From positions 1 through 64,000 of the forward strand of contig CAZTXG010000004.1 of NCBI GenBank assembly GCA_964617335.1: 64,000 nucleotides of DNA. The letters run 5' to 3'. The stretch's first letter is position 1, and the number at the start of each line of letters is the position of its first letter. The position numbers and the translations under genes are program-made. Below are positions 33,902 through 42,315 of the stretch, piece by piece. The DNA is from UBA2658 sp964617335. Its GTDB lineage: Bacteria > Bacillota > Clostridia > Oscillospirales > Oscillospiraceae. The notes under the pieces were generated by a model, which did no database searches, was not told the DNA's origin, and worked only from the letters and a program-made list of their open reading frames with translations.

Positions 33902-34744
33902 ATGCGAGAAATTACCTGTGAAGAAATAATTAATGCTGTCGAAGCTCTGTGCATCGAGGCAAACACCGTTTTGCCCCTTAAAACGAGGCAGCTAATAGAA
34001 AAAGCCGCAAAAAATGAAATCTCCCCTGCCGGAAAGCAGGTTTTTAGTGATTTGCGGGAAAACTATCTTATAGCGGAAAAAGACAGGCTGCCCATCTGTC
34101 AGGACACGGGGATGGCTGTTGTTTTCGCAAATATTGGTCAGGATTTGCACATAGTCGGAGGAAGCTTCGAGGAAGCTGTTAACGAGGGAGTGCGTCGGGG
34201 CTATGAAAAGGGCTTTCTGCGAAAGTCCGTGGTTTCAGACCCCCTTCGGCGGGTTAACACCGAAGACAACACTCCTGCTGTTATCCACAGCCGGATTGTG
34301 GACGGCGACAGACTTTCTATTAGTCTTGCCCCAAAGGGCTTCGGCAGCGAAAATATGAGTGCCATGAAAATGTTTCTCCCCTCCTGCTCAACCGAGGATA
34401 TTCTTGAGTTTATCACCGAAACTGTTTCAAAGGCGGGCTCCAATCCCTGCCCTCCGGTTATCGTGGGAGTGGGTCTTGGAGGAACTGTGGAAAAAGCGGC
34501 CCTTTTGGCAAAAAAGGCCCTTACCCGTGAGATGGACGAGGCTAACCCCGACCCCTTTTACGCTGAATTAGAGGAAAAGGCTCTGGAGCGTGTAAACGCC
34601 TTGGGCATTGGTCCTCAGGGTTTCGGCGGCGCTGTTACGGCGCTGAAGGTAAACATTGAGTTTTTCCCAACTCATATTGCGGGGCTTCCCTGTGTTGTTA
34701 ATATGGGCTGCCACGCAAACCGCCACGCCCATGTTCTTTTATAA
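33902..34744 (+). CDS. Class I fumarate hydratase, alpha subunit (TtdA/FumA N-terminal type)
   Basis: The 280-residue protein has the three cluster cysteines of iron-sulfur fumarases and tartrate dehydratases: PICQDTG (C66), LPSCSTED (about 180) and MGCHANRHAH (C270). The family needs a beta subunit, usually the next gene, to hydrate fumarate to malate. Here the next gene is DUF378, and no beta subunit is in the window. The substrate (fumarate or tartrate) cannot be told from the alpha subunit alone. The start at 33902 follows AAGGAAAGGG. Confidence 0.9.
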   Translation: MREITCEEIINAVEALCIEANTVLPLKTRQLIEKAAKNEISPAGKQVFSDLRENYLIAEKDRLPICQDTGMAVVFANIGQDLHIVGGSFEEAVNEGVRRGYEKGFLRKSVVSDPLRRVNTEDNTPAVIHSRIVDGDRLSISLAPKGFGSENMSAMKMFLPSCSTEDILEFITETVSKAGSNPCPPVIVGVGLGGTVEKAALLAKKALTREMDEANPDPFYAELEEKALERVNALGIGPQGFGGAVTALKVNIEFFPTHIAGLPCVVNMGCHANRHAHVLL

Positions 34745-34837
34745 AATAAAAAATGTGATTTTCAACTTTTGCTTTTTGAATAAATAAAGGCCTTTCGCAT
34801 AAGCTATAGGCGAAACCATATAAAGGAGCTTATGCAA

Positions 34838-35050
34838 ATGCTGATACTAGACAGAATCGCACTAATTATAAGTATCATAGGCGGAATTAACTGGGGACTT
34901 ATAGGTCTTTTCCGTTTTGACCTGGTGGCCTATCTTTTCGGCGGGCAAACCGCCACCCTCAGCCGTGTGATATATACACTTGTGGGGCTTTCCGCCATCT
35001 GGTGCATCACCCTGCTGTTTCGCCGGCGTGACTATGAGTACGAGGACTAG
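34838..35050 (+). CDS. DUF378 family small membrane protein
   Basis: The product of about 70 residues has two hydrophobic helices and the DUF378 pattern (DRIALIISIIGGINWGLIGLF near the start, then LVGLSAIWCITLLF), ending in a charged tail. The function is unknown. ATG at 34838 is preferred because AAAGGAG lies nine bases upstream; ATG at 34832 would be only three bases from it. It is closed by the terminator at 35068. Confidence 0.85.
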   Translation: MLILDRIALIISIIGGINWGLIGLFRFDLVAYLFGGQTATLSRVIYTLVGLSAIWCITLLFRRRDYEYED

Positions 35051-35067
35051 AAAAGTCTTTCAGCTTA

Positions 35068-35113
35068 AAAATCGCAGCCTGAACCGCTATTTGCGGACAG
35101 GGTGCGATTTTTT
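35068..35113 (+). terminator. Intrinsic terminator after the DUF378 gene
   Basis: AAATCGCA, CCTG and CCGC pair with GCGG, CAGG and TGCGATTT in one long stem with small bulges. A T-run (six Ts including the stem end) follows. Confidence 0.85.
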
Positions 35114-35244
35114 CATTCCCCAACAGCTTACGGCAATTTTTTTGCTATATATGGTGTAGTGTTGTTTTTGGAAGCACTATATGTCTAAAGCTGTTTTCAA
35201 AACTTGCCTATATATCCGGAGTTTTTTATAAAGGAGATGGAAAA

Positions 35245-36069
35245 ATGGCCACACTGAAGAAAAACCCTCGGCTGTTTCGTAATGGAATAAGCTATCTTTC
35301 CGTAGACGAAATATATCCCAGCCCCGTTCAGCCCCGAAAAAAATTTTCCCAAGATTCCCTGCGGGAGCTTTCCGACAGCATAGCCCAGCACGGTGTTTTA
35401 AATCCACTGACAGTCCGCCGCAGAGCAGGACACTATGAGCTTGTGGCGGGAGAAAGGCGGCTTCGTGCCTCACGCCTTGCAGGATTGCGAGAGGTGCCCT
35501 GTATTGTTATAGATGTTAATATGGAGGAGTCAAGCCTTTTGGCTCTGGTGGAAAACATACAGCGCCGTGACCTTGACTTTGTGGAGGAAGCCGAGGGTAT
35601 ACAGCAGCTTATAAGGCTTTTTGGCATGAGTCAGGAGGAGGCCGCCCGCCGCCTTGGAAAATCCCAGCCCTCGGTGGCAAACAAGCTTCGGCTTTTAAGG
35701 CTTCCTCCGGATGTGCTCGATGCCCTGCGTGAGCAGAATTTGACGGAAAGGCACGGCAGGGCTCTTTTGCGCCTTCCTGACGAGCAAGCTCAAAGACAGG
35801 CCCTGAGTTTTATAGTTGAGCAGCACATGAATGTTGCCGCAACCGAGCAGTACATAGAAGCCCTTTTGGATGCCCCCCTGCCGGAAGAGGACCCCGAAGT
35901 GAAAACCAAAAGAAAGACCATGTTCGTTTTAAAAGATGTGCGGGTTTTTTTAAACACCCTCACCCATGGCCTTGAAATGATGAAGCAGGGGGGCATTTCC
36001 GCCGGTATGGAAAAGCACGAAACAGACACGGAGCTTGTGCTTACCATAAGCATACCAAAGCAAAAATAA
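35245..36069 (+). CDS. ParB/Noc-family CTP-dependent DNA-binding protein
   Basis: The 274-residue protein has ParB box I (HGVLNPLTVR), the CTP-binding motif GERR at 69-72, and the helix-turn-helix in MSQEEAARRLGKSQPSVANK. No parA is next to it, so it may be a nucleoid occlusion protein (Noc) or an orphan ParB rather than a partition operon member. No canonical parS or Noc-binding site was seen in the window by eye. The start follows AAAGGAGATGG. Confidence 0.9.
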   Translation: MATLKKNPRLFRNGISYLSVDEIYPSPVQPRKKFSQDSLRELSDSIAQHGVLNPLTVRRRAGHYELVAGERRLRASRLAGLREVPCIVIDVNMEESSLLALVENIQRRDLDFVEEAEGIQQLIRLFGMSQEEAARRLGKSQPSVANKLRLLRLPPDVLDALREQNLTERHGRALLRLPDEQAQRQALSFIVEQHMNVAATEQYIEALLDAPLPEEDPEVKTKRKTMFVLKDVRVFLNTLTHGLEMMKQGGISAGMEKHETDTELVLTISIPKQK

Positions 36070-36080
36070 GCTTTATCCGA

Positions 36081-36122
36081 AAGAAGCCCTGCAAAAACCG
36101 CTCTATTTTTGTGAGGCTTCTT
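36081..36122 (+). terminator. Terminator after the parB/noc gene
   Basis: AAGAAGCC pairs with GGCTTCTT, and inside it CAAAAA pairs with TTTTTG around an eight-base loop. It is followed by CAAATTT, so the U-tract is weak. Confidence 0.6.
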
Positions 36123-36186
36123 CAAATTTGACGAAAGTGTTAAGTAAGTAGGTTCTTTTTAGTATATTTTTATGAAAAATTCGATA

Positions 36187-36215
36187 TTGTCTAAATCCCT
36201 CACATATTGTAGACT
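36187..36215 (+). promoter_or_regulatory. Possible promoter of xpt
   Basis: TTGTCT (36187-36192) and TAGACT (36210-36215) are 17 bases apart, 64 bases before the start codon. Confidence 0.45.
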
Positions 36216-36222
36216 TATTAAC

Positions 36223-36265
36223 AAAGGCGGATATGCGCAATACATTTTCCGCTTTAATTATTTTT
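36223..36265 (+). promoter_or_regulatory. Terminator-like hairpin in the xpt leader
   Basis: AAAGGCGGA pairs with TCCGCTTT (one bulged base) and is followed by AATTATTTTT, ahead of the start codon. It looks like an attenuator. No purine aptamer core is present in this leader. Confidence 0.45.
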
Positions 36266-36279
36266 GGGGGTGGGCAGCC

Positions 36280-36849
36280 GTGCAGCTTTTGGAAGAACGC
36301 ATTTTAAAGGATGGTAAGGTTAAAGACGGCGGCATCCTCAAAGTAGACAGCTTCCTAAACCACCAGATGGACGTTAGCCTTTTTGGCGAAATGGCAAAGG
36401 AGTTTTACAGCCTTTTTGCCGGAGAAGGCATAAATAAAATACTCACTATAGAGGCTTCCGGGATAGGTATCGCCTGCATAACAGCGCAGGCATTCGGCTG
36501 TCCCGTTATTTTTGCGAAAAAAACAAAAACAAAAAACATCGCCGGTGATGTTTATACTTCCAAAGTTGAAAGCTTTACCCACGGCACAAGCTATGATATT
36601 ATAGTTTCAAAAGAATTTTTGCTCCCTGGAGACAGGATTCTTATAATCGATGATTTTCTTGCAAACGGCGCTGCTCTTGAGGGGCTTATTTCCCTTGTAA
36701 ATGACGCCGGAGCAAGCCTTGTGGGCGCCGGCATTGCCATTGAAAAGGCCTTCCAGCCGGGAGGGGAAAAGCTGCGCTCTAAAGGAATACGCATAGAATC
36801 TCTTGCTAAAATAAAGTCTATGGAAGGCGGCAAACCGGTCTTTTGCTAA
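36280..36849 (+). CDS. xpt: Xanthine phosphoribosyltransferase
   Basis: Xpt makes XMP from xanthine and PRPP in purine salvage. The 189-residue protein has the family start (VQLLEERILKDGKVKDGG, then LKVDSFLNHQMD) and the PRPP loop ILIIDDFLANG. The start is GTG at 36280; the frame stays open upstream but matches the family only from here, and GGGGGTGG precedes it. The next operon is a riboswitch-controlled nucleoside importer, so the area is a purine salvage locus. Confidence 0.93.
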   Translation: MQLLEERILKDGKVKDGGILKVDSFLNHQMDVSLFGEMAKEFYSLFAGEGINKILTIEASGIGIACITAQAFGCPVIFAKKTKTKNIAGDVYTSKVESFTHGTSYDIIVSKEFLLPGDRILIIDDFLANGAALEGLISLVNDAGASLVGAGIAIEKAFQPGGEKLRSKGIRIESLAKIKSMEGGKPVFC

Positions 36850-36880
36850 GCTGCTCTTCACTTTTAAAAAACTGAATATA

Positions 36881-36951
36881 CATCGGTATATATCAAATGA
36901 TATGGTTTTGAAGTCTCTAGCCGGCTGCCGTAAATTGCCGGGCTACCGATA
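36881..36951 (+). ncRNA. Purine riboswitch, guanine type
   Basis: The P1 arms ATCGGTA and TACCGAT pair perfectly. Between them are the conserved core segments: TATATC, the first hairpin around ATGATATGG, AGTCTCTA, and GCCGTAAATTGC. The specificity base in GGCTAC, which pairs with the ligand, is C, which predicts guanine or hypoxanthine rather than adenine. It lies about 130 bases upstream of a nucleoside importer gene. Confidence 0.93.
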
Positions 36952-36986
36952 TTGATGCGAAGGCAAGTTTGCTTTTGCACTATATC

Positions 36987-37014
36987 GCGGGGCTTTTTAG
37001 GTTCCCGCTTTTTT
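36987..37014 (+). terminator. Terminator of the purine riboswitch expression platform
   Basis: GCGGG pairs with CCCGC around an 12-13-base loop and is followed by TTTTTT. It lies 36 bases after the aptamer and before the ribosome site of the importer, so ligand binding would be expected to stop transcription here. Confidence 0.75.
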
Positions 37015-37079
37015 GGTCTTTAATCGCAAAGCGATTTCAGATATACGAGTCACTAAAACATTACATGGAGGAGAAAAAA

Positions 37080-38324
37080 ATGAAAAAGCTCATATCACTG
37101 CTTCTTGCGCTGGTAATGGTATTTGCCTTTGCCGCCTGCGGCGAGAAGGCTCCCGATTCCGGAACAGACCTGCCCGAAGGAAATGGCGAAGCCACCGGGG
37201 ATTACGCCGACTATAAAATAGGCGCCATCCTCATCCACGATGAAAACTCCGGCTATGACCTGGCACACATAAACGGCATTAAGTCTGCTGTTAATGCCCT
37301 TGGACTTTCAGAGGACCAGATAACATGGAAATATAACATTGGCGAAGACGAAGCCTGTTATGACACGGCAGTTGACCTTGCTGAGTCCGGCTGCGACATC
37401 ATCTTTTCCGACAGCTACGGCCACCAGAGCTATATGCAGCAGGCCGCCGGCGAATATGAAGACGTTATTTTTGTTGCCTCCACAGGTGACACCGCTGCTC
37501 CCTCAGGCCTTCCCAACCTTAAAAACATCTTCACTTTTGTATATGAGTCCCGCTATGTCTCCGGCGTTGTTGCCGGCATGAAGCTGAAAGAGCTTTTGGA
37601 CGAAGGTCTTGTAACAGAGCCCTATGTGGGCTATGTTGGCGCAAAGCCCTATGCCGAAGTTGTTTCCGGCTACACCGCCTTCTTCCTTGGCGTTCAGTCC
37701 ATAGTTCCCGAGGCATATATGGATGTTATCTACACCGGCGAGTGGTATGACCCCACCCGTGAGGCCGAGGCCGCAAACGCTCTTATGTCAAAGGGCTGTG
37801 TCATAATCGGCCAGCACGCTGACTCCACAGGAGCTCCCTCTGCTGTTCAGGCAGCAAAAGACGGCGGCGCTGTTGTCTACTCTGTTGGATACAACATTGA
37901 TATGCTCGCCGTTGCTCCCACTGCGGCTCTCACCAGCGCACTTAACAACTGGGGCGCTGTTTATACCCCCACCATCCAGAAGGCTCTTGAAGGCGGCGCC
38001 GCTGCCATTCCTTCTGACTATGCAACCGGCATTGTAAACGACGGCGTTTCTGTTTCCGTTCTCGGCCCCGAATGTGCCGAAGGCACTCAGGAAAAGGTTG
38101 ATGAAGTCTGGGCAGCTCTTGCCGACGGCAGCCTTAACATCTTTGACACAGCAAAGTTCACCGTTAACGGTGAAACCGTTACCAGTTTCCTTGCTCTTGA
38201 CACCGACGGCGACTTTGAAGGCGACGAAGGCGAGGCCATTGAAAACGGCATCTTCTATGAATCCAAGCTTCGCTCCGCACCTTACTTCTCTCTCCGTATC
38301 GACGGAATCACAGAGCTTAGCTAA
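37080..38324 (+). CDS. BMP-family nucleoside-binding lipoprotein of an ABC importer
   Basis: The protein of 414 residues starts MKKLISLLLALVMVFAFAAC, a signal peptide with lipobox FAAC (Cys20). The Med/BMP (PnrA-like) domain follows, with a nucleoside-binding fold (IGAILIHDENSGYDLAHI near the start). The start at 37080 is chosen because GGAGGAG lies just upstream and the signal peptide begins there. The purine riboswitch and the following ATPase and permease genes indicate purine nucleoside uptake. The ligand is inferred, not shown. Confidence 0.93.
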   Translation: MKKLISLLLALVMVFAFAACGEKAPDSGTDLPEGNGEATGDYADYKIGAILIHDENSGYDLAHINGIKSAVNALGLSEDQITWKYNIGEDEACYDTAVDLAESGCDIIFSDSYGHQSYMQQAAGEYEDVIFVASTGDTAAPSGLPNLKNIFTFVYESRYVSGVVAGMKLKELLDEGLVTEPYVGYVGAKPYAEVVSGYTAFFLGVQSIVPEAYMDVIYTGEWYDPTREAEAANALMSKGCVIIGQHADSTGAPSAVQAAKDGGAVVYSVGYNIDMLAVAPTAALTSALNNWGAVYTPTIQKALEGGAAAIPSDYATGIVNDGVSVSVLGPECAEGTQEKVDEVWAALADGSLNIFDTAKFTVNGETVTSFLALDTDGDFEGDEGEAIENGIFYESKLRSAPYFSLRIDGITELS

Positions 38325-38331
38325 ACAATCC

Positions 38332-38366
38332 GGAGACAAAGCTCGGCAATGCCGAGCTTTGTCTCC
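38332..38366 (+). terminator. Perfect 16-bp hairpin between the binding protein and ATPase genes
   Basis: GGAGACAAAGCTCGGC pairs base for base with GCCGAGCTTTGTCTCC around AAT. It is followed by As and not by Ts, so it probably protects or partly attenuates the transcript, giving more binding protein than ATPase. Confidence 0.7.
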
Positions 38367-38546
38367 AAAAAGATTTTATGCTCTAGTCCTTTAAATAAGT
38401 GTTTGGGGAAGCATTCTCCAGGCACTTTAAATTCATTTTTGCCCTCGGCTGCAAGCCTTGCGCCCGGGCCGGAAAAAGCCTTCCCAAGGCAGGACGACAA
38501 GTAAACAGGAGACAATAAGCTTTTTTGACAGAAAGAGGAGCTGACT

Positions 38547-40082
38547 TTGGAAGAAAAAACAGCCGTCATTAAAATGAGGAATATAACAAAATCCTTTGGC
38601 AGTGTTCTTGCTAACGACAAGGTTTGGCTGGACATTTACAAAGGTGAAATTTTAGCGCTTTTAGGTGAAAACGGCAGCGGTAAAACCACTCTTATGAATA
38701 TGCTCTCCGGCATTTACTATCCGGATGCCGGTCAAATTTTTATTGGGGAAAACGAGGTTTCCATTCGAAGCCCCAAAGATGCATATGATTTGGGCATCGG
38801 TATGATACACCAGCACTTTAAGCTTGTGGATGTGCTTACTGCAGCCGAAAATATAATTCTCGGAATGCCGGGAAAGGGTCTTTTGGACATGGTGGAAGTG
38901 AACGAGAAAATTCGTTCCATCTGTTCCCTTTACGGCTTTGATGTTGACCCAAAGCAGAAGATATATGATATGTCGGTTTCCCAGAAGCAGACGGTTGAGA
39001 TTGTCAAAGTGCTGTATAGGGGTGCCGATATTCTCATTCTAGACGAGCCTACAGCCGTTTTAACTCCTCAGGAAACAGACAAGCTTTTTGCCATCCTGCG
39101 GAAAATGCGTGACGACGGAAAGGCCGTTATTATCATAACCCACAAGCTCCATGAGGTGGAGGATCTGTCTGACAGAGTTGCCATACTTCAGCGCGGGCGC
39201 TTTGTGGGAGACACCCTTACAAAAGACACGACTGCCGCCGAAATGACCAATATGATGGTTGGTCATCCGGTTGTTTTAAATATTGAGCGGCCTAAGCCGA
39301 AGAATGTTAAAGAGCGCCTTCGTGTAGAAAACCTAAGCATACGGGATATTGATGGAGTGAAAAAGCTTGACGATGTATCCTTTTCTGTGGGAAGCGGCGA
39401 AATTCTTGGCATTGCCGGCATTTCCGGCTGCGGACAAAAGGAGCTTTTAGAGGCAATTGCCGGGCTTCAGCCGGCGGAATCCGGCAGCATTTTTTATATA
39501 GACACCGAAACAGGAGAAAAAGAACCCCTTATTGGAAAAAAGCCTAGAGAAATCAGCGCCATGGGTGTTGCCCTCTCCTTTGTTCCCGAGGACAGACTGG
39601 GTATGGGTCTTGTTGGGAACATGGACCTTACGGATAATATGATGCTGCGCTCTTTCCGGCGGGGAAAGTCCATTTTTGCCGACCGGAAATCTCCCAGAGA
39701 ACTTGCACGCCGTGTTGTAACAGAGCTTTCCGTTAACACTCCCGGTGTGGACACTCCAGTTAGAAAGCTCTCTGGCGGAAACGTCCAAAAAATTCTTGTA
39801 GGCAGGGAAATTTCTTCTGCCCCCACGGTTCTTATGACGGCCTATGCCGTCCGAGGCCTGGACATTAATTCCTCCTATACGATTTATGACCTTATAAATC
39901 AGCAGAAGCAAAAAGGCGTTGCAGTTATTTTTGTAGGCGAGGATTTGGACGTTTTGGTGGAGCTTTGCGACAGAATTCTTGTTCTATGCGGCGGCAAGGT
40001 CAGCGGTATTGTTCAGGGAAGCGAAACAGATAAACGAGAAATCGGCCGTATGATGACAAGTTTAGGAGGTGAAAAGCAGTGA
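38547..40082 (+). CDS. Nucleoside ABC importer, ATPase with two nucleotide-binding domains
   Basis: The 511-residue protein is a tandem ATPase as in sugar and nucleoside importers. Domain 1 has Walker A GENGSGKT and Walker B ILILDEPTA. Domain 2 is degenerate: GISGCGQKE for Walker A, LSGGNVQK as signature, and VLMTAYAVRGLD where the Walker B/D loop is expected. The start is TTG at 38547 behind AGAGGAG. The stop overlaps the next permease by four bases. Confidence 0.93.
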   Translation: MEEKTAVIKMRNITKSFGSVLANDKVWLDIYKGEILALLGENGSGKTTLMNMLSGIYYPDAGQIFIGENEVSIRSPKDAYDLGIGMIHQHFKLVDVLTAAENIILGMPGKGLLDMVEVNEKIRSICSLYGFDVDPKQKIYDMSVSQKQTVEIVKVLYRGADILILDEPTAVLTPQETDKLFAILRKMRDDGKAVIIITHKLHEVEDLSDRVAILQRGRFVGDTLTKDTTAAEMTNMMVGHPVVLNIERPKPKNVKERLRVENLSIRDIDGVKKLDDVSFSVGSGEILGIAGISGCGQKELLEAIAGLQPAESGSIFYIDTETGEKEPLIGKKPREISAMGVALSFVPEDRLGMGLVGNMDLTDNMMLRSFRRGKSIFADRKSPRELARRVVTELSVNTPGVDTPVRKLSGGNVQKILVGREISSAPTVLMTAYAVRGLDINSSYTIYDLINQQKQKGVAVIFVGEDLDVLVELCDRILVLCGGKVSGIVQGSETDKREIGRMMTSLGGEKQ

Positions 40083-41176
40083 ACACTAGGCTTAAAGAAC
40101 CCTTTGTGCGCATAACAAAAAGGGAGGACACTCCACTAGTAAAAGCCTGGGGCATAAGACTTTTTTCCCTGCTTTTGGCCCTTGTTACCTGTGCGGGAAT
40201 AATTTATCTCATAGTAAAGCTAAACCCCTTAAAAGTCTATGTCGCCATGTGGGAGGGGGCCTTCGGCACCTCAAAGCGCTCCTGGATAACGGCAAGAGAT
40301 ACCATGATGCTTCTTTGCATAGGTGTGGGTCTTGCCCCTGCTTTTAAGATGCGTTTTTGGAACATTGGAGCAGAGGGGCAAATTCTTGCCGGCGGACTTG
40401 CAACAGCCGCCTGCATGATTTACTTCGGCTCATCTATGCCCACCTGGGCTCTTCTTATAGTCTCATTTGCGGCAAGCTGCATTGCAGGGGCCCTCTGGGG
40501 CTTTGTTCCAGCCGCCTTTAAGGCAAGATTTGACACCAACGAAACCCTTTTTACCCTTATGATGAATTATGTGGCCATTCAGCTTACGTCTTTTTTCATA
40601 ACAAAATGGGAAAACCCCATAGGCTCAAATACCGTGGGCATCATAAATCAGTCTACAAAGGCCGGTTGGCTGCCCCCTTTTCTGGGTCAGCAATATATGC
40701 TTAATGTCATTATAGTTATGACCCTCACAATAGCGGTTTACATTTATCTGCGCTGGTCAAAGCACGGCTATGAGATAGCGGTTGTAGGCGAAAGTGAGCG
40801 CACCGCTAAATATATAGGCATAAATGTTAAAAAGGTTGTCATCCGCACTGTGGCTCTCTCCGGCGGTCTTTGCGGTGTTGCAGGTTTTCTTGCGGTTTCC
40901 GGCGCCTCACACACTATTTCCACAAATACGGCCGGAGGCAGGGGTTTTACAGCCATCATAGTTGCCTGGCTTGCAAAGTTTAACCCCCTTGTGATGCTTT
41001 TTGTGTCACTGCTCCTTGCCTTTTTACAAAAGGGCGCTGTGGAAATTGCCTCCCGCTATGACCTTAACGACTATGCCTCCCAGATGATTACAGGCATTAT
41101 ACTGTTTTTCATTTTAGGCAGCGAGTTTTTCATAAACTATAAGCTTATTTTCCGCAGTAAAAAGGAGGTAAACTGA
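40079..41176 (+). CDS. Nucleoside ABC importer permease 1
   Basis: The 365-residue protein has about nine hydrophobic helices and the BPD_transp_2 family segment FWNIGAEGQILAGG, with NETLFTLMMNYVA further on. It belongs to the branched-chain/ribose/nucleoside permease class. It is coupled to the ATPase gene through overlap and is one base from permease 2. With permease 2 it forms the heterodimeric membrane channel. Confidence 0.93.
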   Translation: MNTRLKEPFVRITKREDTPLVKAWGIRLFSLLLALVTCAGIIYLIVKLNPLKVYVAMWEGAFGTSKRSWITARDTMMLLCIGVGLAPAFKMRFWNIGAEGQILAGGLATAACMIYFGSSMPTWALLIVSFAASCIAGALWGFVPAAFKARFDTNETLFTLMMNYVAIQLTSFFITKWENPIGSNTVGIINQSTKAGWLPPFLGQQYMLNVIIVMTLTIAVYIYLRWSKHGYEIAVVGESERTAKYIGINVKKVVIRTVALSGGLCGVAGFLAVSGASHTISTNTAGGRGFTAIIVAWLAKFNPLVMLFVSLLLAFLQKGAVEIASRYDLNDYASQMITGIILFFILGSEFFINYKLIFRSKKEVN

Positions 41177-41177
41177 T

Positions 41178-42149
41178 ATGGCTGGATTTTTATCTCTTAT
41201 TCAGGCGGCAATAGTTTTTGGAACTGTCATCCTCTTTGGCGCCATAGGCGAGATTTTAACGGAAAAGTCCGGAAGTCTTAACCTCGGCGTTCCGGGCATC
41301 ATGTATATTGGCGGCATTGCCGGTCTTGCCGGAGCCTTTTTCTATGAAAGCTCCGTAGCAGAGCCTGTGCCCCTGCTCTGCTTTTTAATTGCCCTTTTCT
41401 GCACTATTATTGCCTCCTGCCTTGCAGGGCTTCTCTACAGCTTTTTAACCATAAGCCTTAGGGCAAACCAAAATGTTACAGGTCTTACCCTCACCATTTT
41501 CGGCTCCGGCATAGCTAACCTTTTTGGCGGTGTCATGAACAAAATGGCGGGGGGCGTAGGTCAGATTTCAGTTTCCGTAACCAGCACCGCTTATAGGACA
41601 ACTCTGCCTTTTTTCCGCGGTGTAAGCGTTTTAAGCTCTCTCGGAGTCCTTGTCTATGTGGCGGTTATTCTTGCAATTGTTATGACCTGGTTTCTAAACC
41701 GAACAAGGGCGGGGCTTAATCTTCGTGCCGTGGGGGAAAATCCCGCAACGGCAGATGCCGCAGGTATAAAGGTTACAAAGCTTAAATATATCGCCACCTG
41801 CACGGGAGCTGCCATAACAGGTCTTGGGGGGCTTTATTATGTTTTGGACTATATTAAAGGAACCTGGGCAAATGACGGAGGCATAGAAAAGCTTGGCTGG
41901 CTTGCCGTTGCCTTAGTTATCTTCGCCCGTTGGAAGCCCGTTCACGCTGTTTGGGGAAGTTATCTTTTCGGCGTTTTGTTCTGGCTTTATTTCTATATCC
42001 CCGGTCTTGACAGAAGCTCTCAGGAGCTTTTCAAAATGCTGCCTTATATAGTAACTATCGCCGTTTTGGTTATAAGCTCCATGCGGCGCAGCCGTGAAAA
42101 CCACCCTCCTGCTCATTTGGGTCTGCCCTATTTTCGGGAGGAGCGCTGA
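41178..42149 (+). CDS. Nucleoside ABC importer permease 2
   Basis: The 323-residue protein has about eight hydrophobic helices and the family segments GAIGEILTEKSGSLNLGVPG and LRAVGENPATADAAGI. It follows permease 1 after one base, with AAGGAGG inside the end of permease 1. It is the last gene of the riboswitch-controlled operon, and a terminator follows directly. Confidence 0.93.
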   Translation: MAGFLSLIQAAIVFGTVILFGAIGEILTEKSGSLNLGVPGIMYIGGIAGLAGAFFYESSVAEPVPLLCFLIALFCTIIASCLAGLLYSFLTISLRANQNVTGLTLTIFGSGIANLFGGVMNKMAGGVGQISVSVTSTAYRTTLPFFRGVSVLSSLGVLVYVAVILAIVMTWFLNRTRAGLNLRAVGENPATADAAGIKVTKLKYIATCTGAAITGLGGLYYVLDYIKGTWANDGGIEKLGWLAVALVIFARWKPVHAVWGSYLFGVLFWLYFYIPGLDRSSQELFKMLPYIVTIAVLVISSMRRSRENHPPAHLGLPYFREER

Positions 42150-42151
42150 AG

Positions 42152-42189
42152 ATAAGGAGCCTTTTGGTCTTTCCCAAAAGGCTCCTTAT
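42152..42189 (+). terminator. Intrinsic terminator of the nucleoside importer operon
   Basis: ATAAGGAGCCTTTTGG pairs with CCAAAAGGCTCCTTAT around a six-base loop just after the stop codon; TCTCAG follows, so the U-tract is poor. Confidence 0.75.
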
Positions 42190-42233
42190 TCTCAGCTTAT
42201 TTTACCTGCTTCTTTCAAAATCTACCTTTTCTC

Positions 42234-42262
42234 TTGTGCAAACAAAACTTTTGTAGTAGAAT
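42234..42262 (+). promoter_or_regulatory. Promoter of the DUF5684 gene
   Basis: TTGTGC (42234-42239) and TAGAAT (42257-42262) are 17 bases apart. Confidence 0.6.
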
Positions 42263-42315
42263 ATTTTTAGGATTATGAGCATCTGCTATATAAATATTGA
42301 TTTGGAGGATTTGAT

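Noticed and set aside
36100..36280. A purine riboswitch in front of xpt
   Set aside because: The conserved core segments (CTCTA, CCGTAAAT, and the closing GACTA-type segment) are missing; only the copy at 36881-36951 qualifies.
38547..40082. A defective ATPase because domain 2 has degenerate Walker motifs
   Set aside because: A degenerate second domain is normal in this ABC importer class, so it is not evidence of damage.
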